From NCBI GenBank assembly GCA_038319025.1, contig JBBQCW010000002.1, positions 189,198-253,197 on the forward strand: a stretch of DNA of 64,000 nt, written 5' to 3'. Origin of the DNA: JBBQCW01 sp038319025 (lineage in GTDB: Bacteria; Actinomycetota; Thermoleophilia; Solirubrobacterales; Solirubrobacteraceae). The translations under genes were made by a program, and so were the position numbers. Below, in pieces: positions 30,825 to 40,040 of the stretch (within the stretch, counting starts at the first letter, position 1; each line of letters starts with the position of its first letter). Below the pieces are notes generated by a model. It was not told the origin of the DNA. It searched no databases and saw only the letters and a list, made by a program, of their open reading frames with translations.

Positions 30825-33746
30825 TCAAACCGCTCGCGTCGCCTCTTCCAACAGGAAGACGAAAGACGCGAACGACTCGCCCGTCGCCTGCTCGAGGCCG
30901 ATCTCGCACGTGCGGTTGCTGCACACGGCCGCATCAAACGGGCCGGCCGCAGCCAACTCGGCCGCCTCGTCCGCGGTCGCAGACACGGGCAACTCGGGAT
31001 GGAGCATTCCCCTGTCGCCTGCGAATCCGCAGCACGTCGCGCTGACGGGAACGTAGGCCTCGTCGGCCACGGCGCGGGCCACGCCCTCGAGTTTGCCCGC
31101 CAGGCCCAGGTGACGGCTGGAACACGGCGGATGCACAGCCACGCGACCGACGCGATGGGTCACGGTCAGCTCCGGCAGCAGCTCGTCATGCGCCCAGGCG
31201 ATCGCGTCCAGGACGACCGGGCGGCGGTCCTCATCGATCTGCGGCAGCACGTCCTCGACGAGCCCGAGCGTGCAGGAGCTGGCGTCGATCACGACCGGCA
31301 GCGCGCCGCCATCCGTCCAGCGCACGAGTGCCTTCGCCAAGGCCGCCGTCACGTGATCGCGCCCGTCGGCGAAGCCCTTCGACGCCCAAGGTGCCCCGCA
31401 GCAGTGCCCCCCGGCATCCGGCGGAATCCACAGTGGGCGGCCGGCGCGTGCTGACACGGCCACCAAAGCCTCCGCCAGGCCGAGGCCCTCGGGCGCACCC
31501 TGGGCGGCGCCGAAGATGCGGTTGATGCACGCGGGCAGGTAGACCGCCGCGGCATCGGCGCGCTCGGTGAGCGGCAGCCGTGCCGGGGCCGGCTCGGGCA
31601 TGTTCGACGGCCACGACGGAACGAGCTCGGCGCCCGCCAACGCGCGGCCGCCACGAGCGGAGACGCGCGCCACCGCGGCGCCTGCCGTGCTGCCGCCGGC
31701 CACGAGGCCGCCGCGAGCCGCGCGCTCGATCACGCCCCACTGCCGGGCAGCGCCCAGCGCGACCCGCTCGGCCACCGCGCCGTTCTCGCGCTCGCGCATT
31801 TCCTTGACGAACTTGCCGGTGTCGATGCCCACCGGGCATACGAGCTTGCAGGTGCCGTCCGCCGCGCAAGTTTGCAGCGCGTCGTACTCGTAGTCGGCCA
31901 GGATCGCCGCCGTCACAGGCGAGCCTTCGGGCTGGCGGGCCATCTCGCGCCGCAGCACGATGCGCTGGCGCGGCGTGGTGGTCAGGTCGCGGCTCGGGCA
32001 GACCGGCTCGCAGAACCCGCACTCCACGCAGCCGGTGATCTCCTCCTCCACCGGTGGCGTCGTCTTCAGATCGCGCAGGTGCGCGCCCGGATCGCGGTTG
32101 AGCACGACCCCGGGGCCTAGGACGCAGTCAGGATCGGCCAGCGCCTTGATCCGCCACATCATCTCGGTGGCCTTCGCGCCCCACTCGCGCTCGACGAAGG
32201 GCGCCATGTTCAGGCCGGTGCCGTGCTCGGCCTTCAGCGAGCCGTCGTAGCCATCCCGGACGAGGTCGACCAGCTCCCCCATGAACGTCTCGTAACGCTC
32301 GCGATCAGCCGGAACGTTGAACGACGGGGTGAGCATGAAGTGCAGGTTGCCCGCCGACGCATGGCCCGCCACGCCGGTCAGGAAGCCGTGCTTGCCGAGT
32401 ATCTCCTGTAGGTCGCGGGCGAAGGCCGCGAGCCGATCCGGGGCGACGCACACGTCCTCGGTGATCAACGACGTGCCCGGCGGGCGCAGCTTGCCGATCA
32501 GGCCGAACATTCCCTCGCGCACCGTCCAGGCCAGCTCCACCTCGTGCTCGTCGCGGGTGAAAGCCGGCGGGCGCAGCAACGTGTGCTCGCCCAGGATCTC
32601 CGCCCCAGCCAGCACCAGCGCGTCGAGCGCGGCGTCATCCTCGGCGCCGAACTCGATCAGCAGCGCGGCCGAATCCAACGGCAGCTCACGCCAGTACAAC
32701 GGCGTGCCGGCGATCGAATGGCTGGCCACCATCAACGCGGGCGCGACCATCAGTTCGACCGCCCGCGCGCCGGCCTCGACCAGCGCGGTGACCGGCGCCG
32801 TAGCCGCGTCGATACTCGCGAAATGGACCCAGGAGACGGTGGTGCGCTTGGGCGTGGGGATCGTGTCGAAGACGGCCTCGGCGATGAACCCCAGCGTGCC
32901 TTCGGAGCCGACCAGCAACCGCCGGAAGATCTCCATCGGCTCGTCGGCATCGAGCAGGGCGCAGAGGCGGTAGCCCGTCGTGTTCTTGATCGAAAACTTG
33001 CGCCGGATCCGTTCGCACAACTCGGTGTCGGCGCGCAGTTCGTCGCGCAGGGCGATAAGTCCGGCGGCCAGCTCCGGCTCGGCGGCGTCAAACGCGGCGG
33101 CCGCTCCCGGCGCGGCCGTGTCGACCACGGTTCCCGAGGCGAGCACGAACTTCAGCGCCGACACGGTCGAGTAGCTGTCGGCGACCACCCCGCAGCGCAT
33201 CCCACCGGAGTTGTTGGCGACCACGCCGCCGATGGTGGCGATGTCAACGCTGGCCGGATCAGGTCCGAGGCGCCGGCCGTGACGGGTCAGCAGACGGTTG
33301 ACCGTGCCCAGCGCGGTGCCCGGGCGCACGCGCGCGCGCCGGCCCTCATCCTCGATCTTCACCCCACGCCAGTGGCGGCGCACATCCACCAGGATCCCGT
33401 CGCCCTGGGCCTGACCGTTGAGGCTGGTGCCGGCCGAGCGGAACGTGATGGGGATCCCGGTTCGGCGCGCGTAGGCGAGGAGCGCGGCGACCTGCTCGGC
33501 GTCACGCGGGACGGCCACGACCTGGGGAAGCTTGCGATACGGGCTCGCGTCCGAGGCGTAGCGGATCAGGTCGATCGGGCGCGTCAGGACGGCCTCCTCC
33601 CCCAGCAGCCCGATCAGGTCGCTGCGCAGCGGCTCCGGCGTGCCGGCGGCCAGCGAATCGGGCGCGCGATCATCGGACACGCCATCCCCGTCGCCGACAG
33701 GCAGGATGCGCTCCGTGCGCGGGCGAAACAGAGGCAGCGAAGCCAC
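30825..33746 (-). CDS. FAD-linked and 4Fe-4S oxidoreductase, GlcD-GlcF-type fusion (D-lactate/2-hydroxyacid dehydrogenase)
   Basis: A 973-residue fusion. The N-terminal half is a PCMH-type FAD domain (TFRSAGTSLNGQAQGDG, then GGVVANNSGGMRCG) with the FAD-linked C-terminal oxidase domain. The middle carries two ferredoxin-type motifs, CVECGFCEPVCPSRDL and CAADGTCKLVCPVGID. The C-terminal third has the paired CCG motifs (GHCCGAPW and TCCGFAGDRG) of GlcF/heterodisulfide-reductase-like subunits. Such fusions oxidise D-lactate or other 2-hydroxyacids and pass electrons to quinone. It follows the benzoylformate-decarboxylase-like gene by 9 bp, so the substrate may be an aromatic 2-hydroxyacid such as mandelate; that is inference. 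Start GTG. Confidence 0.9.
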   Translation of the reverse strand: MASLPLFRPRTERILPVGDGDGVSDDRAPDSLAAGTPEPLRSDLIGLLGEEAVLTRPIDLIRYASDASPYRKLPQVVAVPRDAEQVAALLAYARRTGIPITFRSAGTSLNGQAQGDGILVDVRRHWRGVKIEDEGRRARVRPGTALGTVNRLLTRHGRRLGPDPASVDIATIGGVVANNSGGMRCGVVADSYSTVSALKFVLASGTVVDTAAPGAAAAFDAAEPELAAGLIALRDELRADTELCERIRRKFSIKNTTGYRLCALLDADEPMEIFRRLLVGSEGTLGFIAEAVFDTIPTPKRTTVSWVHFASIDAATAPVTALVEAGARAVELMVAPALMVASHSIAGTPLYWRELPLDSAALLIEFGAEDDAALDALVLAGAEILGEHTLLRPPAFTRDEHEVELAWTVREGMFGLIGKLRPPGTSLITEDVCVAPDRLAAFARDLQEILGKHGFLTGVAGHASAGNLHFMLTPSFNVPADRERYETFMGELVDLVRDGYDGSLKAEHGTGLNMAPFVEREWGAKATEMMWRIKALADPDCVLGPGVVLNRDPGAHLRDLKTTPPVEEEITGCVECGFCEPVCPSRDLTTTPRQRIVLRREMARQPEGSPVTAAILADYEYDALQTCAADGTCKLVCPVGIDTGKFVKEMRERENGAVAERVALGAARQWGVIERAARGGLVAGGSTAGAAVARVSARGGRALAGAELVPSWPSNMPEPAPARLPLTERADAAAVYLPACINRIFGAAQGAPEGLGLAEALVAVSARAGRPLWIPPDAGGHCCGAPWASKGFADGRDHVTAALAKALVRWTDGGALPVVIDASSCTLGLVEDVLPQIDEDRRPVVLDAIAWAHDELLPELTVTHRVGRVAVHPPCSSRHLGLAGKLEGVARAVADEAYVPVSATCCGFAGDRGMLHPELPVSATADEAAELAAAGPFDAAVCSNRTCEIGLEQATGESFASFVFLLEEATRAV

Positions 33747-33755
33747 GACGCGCCT

Positions 33756-35354
33756 CTAACCGAGCGACATGCCAGGCGCCACGCGCACCTGCACAAGCTC
33801 AGGACGGTCGGACGCGATCGCCGCACGCAGGATCTCGCGCAGGCCGTCGGGATCGGTGGCGATCTGCGCGTCGATCCCATATCCGGAGGCCACGGCGGCC
33901 ACGTCGAGCGCTGGCAGGTTCAGCCCGGGCGATTCGGGCAGGCCTTCCAGCGACGAGAACCACTTGAGGATCGCGTACTCCTCGTTGCGCAGCACCAGGA
34001 ACGTCACGGGCACGTTGTAGGCCACCGCGCTCCAGAAGACCTGGATCGCGTACTGCGCGGACCCTTCGCCGACGACGCACACGACGGGCCGATCCGGCTC
34101 GGCCATCTGCACCCCGACCGCCGCGGAGAGGCCGAAGCCCAGCCCGCCACCGGCGCCGAAGTAGTAGCTGCCCGGGCGCGACAGCCGCAACCGGTTGCGC
34201 ACCGCCATCGTGGCCGACGGCGCCTCGAGCACGACGATGCCGTCTTCCGGGAAAACGTCGGCGAGCGCGGCGATGGCGGTCGACGCCGTCATCGGGTCCC
34301 CGCCTTCGGGCGGTTCGGGTGCAGCTCGGATGGCCGGCACCGCGCGCTGCGTCGGCGTGCTCAGCTCCAGCATCAGCTCGACCGTGAGCTTGGGGTCGGC
34401 GACGATCGCATCGCCCATCGGCGCGCGCACCGCCTCGTCCGGGTCACTGGTGATGGCCACCAGGCGGGTGCCCTCGGGCAGCAGCGGGCCGGGAATGTTG
34501 GGGTAGTAGCTGAACACTGACGCGCCCACAACGAGCACGAAGTCGTGGCCCTCCAGCACCTGGCCGACCGGGCCGATCGCGGGCGGCAGCAGCCCCTGGA
34601 ACAGCGGATGGTTCTCGGGGAAGCCAAGCCGACCGCCACCTGGCGCGGGGCTGGCCCAGACGGGCAGGTGGAGCTTCTCGGCCAGCGCGATCACGGCATC
34701 CCTCGCGCCGCTGGCGTCGATGTCGGGCCCCGCGATCAGCACCGGAGCAGTCGCGCCGGCCAGCGCCGTGACAAGTTCGCGCACGACAGCCGGGTCCGCT
34801 CCCGCCCGTCCCCCGACCGTGCGGCCGATGTTGTGGCGCACGTCGCTCTCGTCGACTTCGACGCCCCAGTCATCCATCGGGATCGAGAGGAACGTCGGCC
34901 CGACCGGTGCGAGCGCCGCAAGGTGGGTGGCGCGCGCGAGTGCCAGCGGCACGTCCTGGGCGCGCGGCGGCTCGTAGCTCCACTTCACGAACGGTTCAGG
35001 CACGCGGGTCGCGTCACGGTTGGTGAGGTTGGCCTGCAGCGTCATCAGGCCTCGGACCTGCTGCCCGGCGGTGATCACGAGCGGTGACTTGTTGGCCTGC
35101 GCGTTGAAGATCGCCCCGACCGCGTTGCCGACGCCCGGCGCGGTGTGGAGGTTGACGAGCGCGGGGCGCCCGGTGGCCTGGGCGTAGCCGTCGGCCATGC
35201 CGACCACCGACGCCTCCTGCAGCGCGAGGACGTAGGTGAAGTCCTCCGGCAGATCGGCGAGCATCGGCAACTCCGTGGAGCCGGGGTTCCCAAAGATCGT
35301 GGTCATCCCCTGCGAGCGCAGGAAGTCAAAGCAGGCCTCGCGAACGGTGGTCAT
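33756..35354 (-). CDS. ThDP-dependent decarboxylase, benzoylformate-decarboxylase-like with altered active site
   Basis: A 532-residue thiamine-diphosphate enzyme most like benzoylformate decarboxylase. Ser26 (NPGSTELPML), Glu47 (ALQEASVV) and His70 (LHTAPG) align without gaps with the known catalytic residues. The second catalytic His of that enzyme (281) falls on Tyr284 in SVFSYYPNIPG. The Mg/ThDP motif is GEGSAQY rather than GDGSxNY, and the following metal-ligand Thr is Glu (RNEEY). These changes suggest a related 2-oxoacid decarboxylase or carboligase rather than a standard one. A -10 box TAGGGT ends 7 bp before the ATG. The FAD/Fe-S oxidoreductase is co-transcribed. Confidence 0.85.
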   Translation of the reverse strand: MTTVREACFDFLRSQGMTTIFGNPGSTELPMLADLPEDFTYVLALQEASVVGMADGYAQATGRPALVNLHTAPGVGNAVGAIFNAQANKSPLVITAGQQVRGLMTLQANLTNRDATRVPEPFVKWSYEPPRAQDVPLALARATHLAALAPVGPTFLSIPMDDWGVEVDESDVRHNIGRTVGGRAGADPAVVRELVTALAGATAPVLIAGPDIDASGARDAVIALAEKLHLPVWASPAPGGGRLGFPENHPLFQGLLPPAIGPVGQVLEGHDFVLVVGASVFSYYPNIPGPLLPEGTRLVAITSDPDEAVRAPMGDAIVADPKLTVELMLELSTPTQRAVPAIRAAPEPPEGGDPMTASTAIAALADVFPEDGIVVLEAPSATMAVRNRLRLSRPGSYYFGAGGGLGFGLSAAVGVQMAEPDRPVVCVVGEGSAQYAIQVFWSAVAYNVPVTFLVLRNEEYAILKWFSSLEGLPESPGLNLPALDVAAVASGYGIDAQIATDPDGLREILRAAIASDRPELVQVRVAPGMSLG

Positions 35355-35361
35355 GAGCCGG

Positions 35362-35367
35362 ACCCTA
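35362..35367 (-). promoter_or_regulatory. -10 box of the decarboxylase-oxidoreductase operon (leaderless)
   Basis: TAGGGT on the minus strand ends 7 bp before the ATG of the decarboxylase. Confidence 0.5.
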
Positions 35368-35442
35368 TCGGCGGGTCACGGCGCGCGCACGCGCTCGTCG
35401 GCCGTCGGAGCGCCGGCCGCCGCGACCACCGGATTGCGGGTC

Positions 35443-35499
35443 CCAGATCCAGTGCCACAGAATGCCCGCCCAGCGGGCACGATGTGGCACTCGATCTGG
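35443..35499. repeat. Triple-stem nested palindrome (intergenic hairpin family, copy A)
   Basis: CCAGATC/GATCTGG (7 bp), AGTGCCACA/TGTGGCACT (9 bp) and TGCCCGC/GCGGGCA (7 bp) pair in nested order around a CCA loop, with a 3x3 internal loop GAA/CGA. It lies between two minus-strand genes. It shares about 20 bases of primary sequence, not only the fold, with the copy at 52039. Confidence 0.75.
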
Positions 35500-35549
35500 T
35501 CGGGCGCCCTCGGGTCGAGAAACGGCCGGGGGCCGCGCCGGCCGGCCGC

Positions 35550-37571
35550 TCAGAGCTTCAGCGCCTTTTTGATGACCGCCGGCGCCAAGGTCCCGCGGGC
35601 GAGCGTGACGGTCAGTACGGGCTTGGCCTTTTTGAGCGCCTTTTTGGCTTTCGCCACCTTGATCTTCAGCGCGACCGTCCGGCCGGCCGGGACCGTCACC
35701 GTTGCGCGGCCGAGCGGCTTGACCTTCTTGCCGCGTTTGCCCTTGGCCTTGGGGGCGAGCGACAGCGTCACCGTGCACGCCGGACCCGTACCGGGGCACT
35801 GGACGCTGTAGCCGAGGGCCAACGAATGCTTCTTCAGCTTGGCCTTGCCGGTGCGGACCAGCACCGGGGACGCGGGGGTCAGCGTAGGCCCAGGCGCGGG
35901 GCCGGGCCCGGGGTCCGGAGTCGGGTCAGGCCCGGGGCCAGGATCCGCCGGCGGCTGCTGCTGCTGAATCGGCGGGATGACCCGCGTCACCGTGCGCTGG
36001 GCGGTCGCGGTGGCTCCGAAAACGTTCGTGACGACCGCCGCCACCGCATTGTCACCCAATACCAAGGGGAGATCTGTGGTCCACGACCCGTCGCCCGCCA
36101 CGGTCACCGCGCTCCCGTTGACCATCAGGCCGGACAGCCCGGAGGCGTCGGAAGCCGACCCGGAAACGGTCACGTGATCCGCCGTCACCGTCGCGCCCGC
36201 GAGCGGCACCGCGATCGACACGGCCGGGCTTATCGCACTCTGCGCGGCGGCCTGCGCGGCGTCGATCGCGGCCTGATTGTCCTCGCTGGCGAAGACGAAC
36301 GACAGCTTGCGAGTGCCGGTCGCCGGCACCGAGAGGTTGTACGTCGCGGTCAGCTGACGCGTCCCGGTGAAGCGCAGTTCCGTCGGCACCGTGCTGAAGG
36401 TCAGCGAGCCCAACCCCTTCACCGGGTCCGGGTCCGGGTTGCCCGCTTTACGCACGGCGAGGCTGAACGGCGCGGCGGCCGGAAGCGCTCCGGTGACTAC
36501 GTCCCCGTTCATGTGAGGGGTATAGGCGACGCCGGGCAGACGCCACTCCCGGCCCGAGCCGCTGATGACGTGATCGAGCACGAGGCGCACCGTGTGAGCC
36601 GAGCCGTTGGTGGACGCGAGCGACCAATCGCGCCGGATCACATCACCAGTGGGCGATGCCGTTGTGCTCACGTCGATACTCACGTGCGGATCGGTGAGGA
36701 CGCCCGTATTCATCGAACAGGAAAACCCTCCGAGCGGGTAGTAGGAATCGTCGCTCGGGCACACCGCGAGGGTGTTGTGTTCGGTCACCACCAGCGCGCC
36801 GTCCGCCGCGATCGTCCGGGTGGTCGAAACGGACGGCCGGTGAGCGTAGTTCTGGTAGGGGATCCCGTTGCCGCCGGCGTTGACCCAGGTCGGGCCGGTG
36901 TAGGCATCCTTGCCGTCCACCTGCAGCCCGAACACGTTGCCGGTGCCGTTCACCTGCGGGTGCTGCGGGTCGAACGGGCGGATGCCGTTGGTCCCGCCGA
37001 ACACCTGGGCATCGTCGGCCGGGTCGCTGGTCAGCAGGAAGGAGTCCAAGCCGCCGCTCCCCATCGAGCTGAGGAATGAGGCCGCCGTTAGTCCTCCGAG
37101 CACGCCGGATGCCTCGTACTGCTCCTGCGCGCCGCCGGGCAGCGTCTGCGCGTGAAGGACGAGCGGCCGCAACCGCGGCCCGTCGTACCCCAGCGTGCGC
37201 GGGTCGGTGGTCTGCGGAGGCGTCGGAACGCCGACGGGCAGCGCGAGCAAGCGGCACGCGTCGATGCCGTAGCCGATCTGGACGGCAGGGGCCGCCCAGA
37301 CCCCGCCGGCGACGGCGATAGACGTGCCCCCGGCGAGGAAGGTGTAGTACCAGAGGCCGCCCTGGCGGTGCGCGCATACGACGTTCACCATCGCCTCGGT
37401 GGTCGCGGTGCCAGCCACCGATACGGAGGCGAACTCAGCGCCGGTGACCGCCGTGCCGTCCGTCGGCGACGTGATCGCCGTGGCGCCCAGGGCAGCCGGA
37501 GCGGCGCCAAAACAAACGGCGGCCGTGATGAGCGTGGCGAGGATGATCCGCATGGAACGCCACGGTGCCAT
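35550..37571 (-). CDS. Secreted protein with an Ig-like (glucodextranase/big-type) domain and alanine-lysine-rich C-terminus
   Basis: A 673-residue exported protein. Signal peptide about 7-30 (MRIILATLITAAVCFGAAPAALGA, cleaved after GA; quoted core ILATLITAAV). A first Ig-like module covers about 31-95 (ITSPTDGTAVTGAEF). The central 350 residues are beta-rich with several Asn/Gly and Cys residues and no family I recognise. A second Ig-like module is at about 455-535 (VTVSGSASDASGLSGLMVNG). A Pro/Asp/Gly linker follows, then a KKVKPLGRATVTVPAGRTV-type bacterial surface module ending AVIKKALKL. The start MAPWRSMRII is listed; the inner MRII six codons on is equally possible. Probably surface or extracellular; role unknown. 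Confidence 0.75.
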   Translation of the reverse strand: MAPWRSMRIILATLITAAVCFGAAPAALGATAITSPTDGTAVTGAEFASVSVAGTATTEAMVNVVCAHRQGGLWYYTFLAGGTSIAVAGGVWAAPAVQIGYGIDACRLLALPVGVPTPPQTTDPRTLGYDGPRLRPLVLHAQTLPGGAQEQYEASGVLGGLTAASFLSSMGSGGLDSFLLTSDPADDAQVFGGTNGIRPFDPQHPQVNGTGNVFGLQVDGKDAYTGPTWVNAGGNGIPYQNYAHRPSVSTTRTIAADGALVVTEHNTLAVCPSDDSYYPLGGFSCSMNTGVLTDPHVSIDVSTTASPTGDVIRRDWSLASTNGSAHTVRLVLDHVISGSGREWRLPGVAYTPHMNGDVVTGALPAAAPFSLAVRKAGNPDPDPVKGLGSLTFSTVPTELRFTGTRQLTATYNLSVPATGTRKLSFVFASEDNQAAIDAAQAAAQSAISPAVSIAVPLAGATVTADHVTVSGSASDASGLSGLMVNGSAVTVAGDGSWTTDLPLVLGDNAVAAVVTNVFGATATAQRTVTRVIPPIQQQQPPADPGPGPDPTPDPGPGPAPGPTLTPASPVLVRTGKAKLKKHSLALGYSVQCPGTGPACTVTLSLAPKAKGKRGKKVKPLGRATVTVPAGRTVALKIKVAKAKKALKKAKPVLTVTLARGTLAPAVIKKALKL

Positions 37572-37627
37572 CCACCCGGCGATCCCACAGTGTCAGGACC
37601 GTCCCGGATCCGTCCGGCGCGTTCCCC

Positions 37628-38467
37628 TCACCCCGCGCGGTTCAGATCCACGTGCAGGCCCGTCGGCGTGCACGGCGCATCCACGGACCCGGTCTCCAGC
37701 GCCCGCTGGTGCTCCATCACGGCAAGCGAATAGCGCATCGACTTGGGCGTGATCGAGCCCGTCTCCCCGGAGAACGGGGAGTCGAGCACCATCACCGCCA
37801 GGATCGCGGCGATGATCAGCGAGGCTACGGAGCCCATGATCGCGGCTTGCACGAGCGCCGGCTCATCGGGGTCGGCCCAGAAGCAGATGAACAGGAGGGG
37901 CGCGATGCACGACATGAGGAACAGCACCCACATGATGGCCGGCACCGTGTGCCCGGCCTCGCTGAGCCGCTCGCGACGCGCCTCCTCCCGGCTGTCGCGG
38001 ATGGCCAGCATCGCCGTGAACCCATCCGACTGCTTGCTGCCCACCGCCGGCAGGCTTTCGGTGAGTCGCTCGACGCGATAGGCCCAACCTTCGACGATCG
38101 GGCTCTCGTGAGCGTCACGCATGGCCGGCCACCCCTGGTGGATGACGGCGCGCGCGTAACAGATCACGGCGCCCTGAAAGTCGGTGCGGACGGTGGGAAA
38201 CAGCTCCGCTGTCTGGAAGCTGTCGGCGACGGCCGTGGCCTCCTTGGCGGCGTTCGCCTTCGCGCTCGAATAACTGTCGAAGGCCAACAGCACGACGAAG
38301 CCGAGCAGGATCGCGAATGCCGTCCCCAACACGCCGAATACGCCGGCCGCGCGATCACTGTCGGTGAAGCGGCCCCCCGCCGGGGCGTGCCGGCGCAGGA
38401 ACAGCATGAGCGCGATCGCCAGGCCGGCGAACACGACGATGATCACCAGCGCGAGGAACAACGTCAC
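37628..38467 (-). CDS. DUF4239-family (bestrophin-like) membrane protein
   Basis: A 279-residue membrane protein with four predicted helices: two near the N-terminus (about 2-25 and 45-67) and two after a cytosolic or extracytosolic helical segment (about 180-202 and 210-232). The GVLGTAFAILLGFVVLLAFDSYSSAK segment, quoted by its ends GVLGTAF and DSYSSAK, is the hallmark of DUF4239 proteins, sometimes called bestrophin-like. The GTG start overlaps the stop of the metallo-beta-lactamase-fold gene by 4 bp (GTGA), making it the last member of a four-gene coupled operon headed by zwf. Possible ion channel; not tested. Confidence 0.82.
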   Translation of the reverse strand: MTLFLALVIIVVFAGLAIALMLFLRRHAPAGGRFTDSDRAAGVFGVLGTAFAILLGFVVLLAFDSYSSAKANAAKEATAVADSFQTAELFPTVRTDFQGAVICYARAVIHQGWPAMRDAHESPIVEGWAYRVERLTESLPAVGSKQSDGFTAMLAIRDSREEARRERLSEAGHTVPAIMWVLFLMSCIAPLLFICFWADPDEPALVQAAIMGSVASLIIAAILAVMVLDSPFSGETGSITPKSMRYSLAVMEHQRALETGSVDAPCTPTGLHVDLNRAG

Positions 38468-39231
38468 GGCGCCAGCATAGTTTCGCCGGGGGCCAGCACG
38501 GTGACTTCGCACTCCGGCGCCAGCTCAGCGGCCACGCGCGTGAACGCGTGCGGGGGTTCGTGCAGCGTGCGTACGTAGCGGGCCGCCAAGCCGTCGGGGA
38601 AGTAGGTGCCCCAGTGGATGGGCACGGCGCGGCGCGCGCTGCACAGCGCAGCGGCCCGCGCCGCCCCGTGAGGGTTCATGTGCCCTTCACCCAGCGTCGG
38701 CCCCCACCCCCAGACAGGCAGGAGGGCAAGGTCGATCGGCGCCAGTGCGGCCATCCCCTCGTAAACGTCGGTGTCGCCCGCGAACCACCAGCGCCGGGCC
38801 GGCGCCTGCGCTTCACAGACGTAACCCACGGCGGCGGCGCGTGGCCCTCGCGGATGGCGGCGATCGTCGTGCTCGGCATGCACGGCGTGGATGGTGACCG
38901 AGCCGATCAACGTCGTCTCCCCCGGGCGCAGTTCGCGGACCTCCCGGAAGCCCAAGCCGGCCACCACGTCGCCCGCCCCATGCGGGACGAGCATCACCGC
39001 CCCGTGATCGACCGACTGAAGCGACCTCACGTGCAGGTGATCGTGATGCAGGTGGGAGATCAGGACGGCGTCGAGCCGGTCGAGATGGGCGGGAGCAGGT
39101 GTGGCTGTCTGGCGGCGCAGGTGCAGCATGCGCGACGTCAACAACGGGTCGGTCAACAACCTGACGCCGTCGAGCACCATCAGGGTGGTGGCGTGGCCGA
39201 CGAACGTGATCTCGTCGGGCACCGAGCTCAC
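38464..39231 (-). CDS. Metallo-beta-lactamase-fold hydrolase (UlaG/RomA type)
   Basis: A 255-residue MBL-fold protein. The metal motif HLHHDH gives His60, His62, Asp64 and His65; further ligands are the His of VHAEHDD, Asp of WFAGDTDVYEG and His of VPIHWGTYFPDG. FVGHATTLMVLDG at the N-terminus is typical of the UlaG/NAPE-PLD-like subgroup, which includes phosphodiesterases and lactonases. A GTG start, overlapping the metallophosphoesterase stop by 3 bp (GTGA), is chosen over a longer frame. Substrate unknown. Confidence 0.88.
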   Translation of the reverse strand: MSSVPDEITFVGHATTLMVLDGVRLLTDPLLTSRMLHLRRQTATPAPAHLDRLDAVLISHLHHDHLHVRSLQSVDHGAVMLVPHGAGDVVAGLGFREVRELRPGETTLIGSVTIHAVHAEHDDRRHPRGPRAAAVGYVCEAQAPARRWWFAGDTDVYEGMAALAPIDLALLPVWGWGPTLGEGHMNPHGAARAAALCSARRAVPIHWGTYFPDGLAARYVRTLHEPPHAFTRVAAELAPECEVTVLAPGETMLAP

Positions 39232-40040
39232 GCCGGTGCCCGCTCCCAGGACCCGTCGCGCTGCACGTAATGCCCCTGCTCCCCCGGGCCGAACGCCATG
39301 CCGTCCCACACGCGATCGGTGACGGTGAGGCCCGCGGAGTTCCCTTCGATCGTCGTCCAGCCGTTCGGCTCGCCGCGCCGACGATCCGACGTGGCGGTCG
39401 CCGCCATGATGACCAACATGCCGCGCTCAGCCAGTGGATGATGGGCGCGCACATCGCCCTGGTGGGCGGTGTGCCGATGGCCCGAGAGCAGCAGATCCAC
39501 CCCGGCCGCCGACGCCGCCGCGAGCGCCTTCTCGGCACCCACCACGACGCTCTCGTGGGGCTTCGCGGGCGTGGGGATGAACGGGTGGTGGGTGACGAGC
39601 ACCTTCAGCAGATCGTCCGGCAGGTCGGCGAGATGCGTGGCGATCGCCTCCAGATCCTTGCGCTCGATGTCCCCGTTCTTCCACACCTCCGGGCGGGACG
39701 TGTCCAGCCCGAGCAGTGCCGCGCCCGGCACAACGGCGAACGGTGCGTCCTCATCCGTGATCCAGCGACGGAATCGGCTGCGCGGTGCCAGGGCGCGGCG
39801 GACCAGGTTGTGGAGAGGGATGTCGTGGTTTCCGGGGACGACGATCTGCGGGGTCGGCAGACGGTCCAGGAACGCGCGCGCCGCCTCGAACTCACGCGTG
39901 CGCGCGCGCTGCGTGAGGTCCCCGCTGACGACGGTCACGTCGGGAGCGAACGCGTTGACGTCGGCGACGAGCCCTTCCACAACCGCCGAGTCCTCGGTGC
40001 CGAAGTGCACGTCAGACAGGTGGGCGATCCGTGCCGTCAC
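39228..40040 (-). CDS. Calcineurin-like metallophosphoesterase
   Basis: A 270-residue phosphoesterase of the class III cyclic-nucleotide-phosphodiesterase-like type. The five metal motifs are in order: HLSDVHFG (Asp10, His12), VVSGDLTQ, VPGNHDIP, LVTHHPF and SGHRHTAHQG. These bind a dinuclear centre that hydrolyses phosphodiesters or phosphomonoesters. GTG start overlapping the zwf stop by 4 bp. Coupling with a G6PD gene and an MBL-fold hydrolase suggests a shared promoter but no obvious shared pathway. Confidence 0.92.
   Translation of the reverse strand: MTARIAHLSDVHFGTEDSAVVEGLVADVNAFAPDVTVVSGDLTQRARTREFEAARAFLDRLPTPQIVVPGNHDIPLHNLVRRALAPRSRFRRWITDEDAPFAVVPGAALLGLDTSRPEVWKNGDIERKDLEAIATHLADLPDDLLKVLVTHHPFIPTPAKPHESVVVGAEKALAAASAAGVDLLLSGHRHTAHQGDVRAHHPLAERGMLVIMAATATSDRRRGEPNGWTTIEGNSAGLTVTDRVWDGMAFGPGEQGHYVQRDGSWERAPA

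Noticed and set aside
32544..34520. A 658-codon open frame on the plus strand
   Set aside because: Antisense to the FAD/Fe-S fusion and the decarboxylase, both well supported by catalytic motifs.
35145..37079. A 644-codon open frame on the plus strand
   Set aside because: It spans the start of the decarboxylase and most of the secreted Ig-like protein in antisense, is Arg/Gly/His-rich and has no domain pattern.
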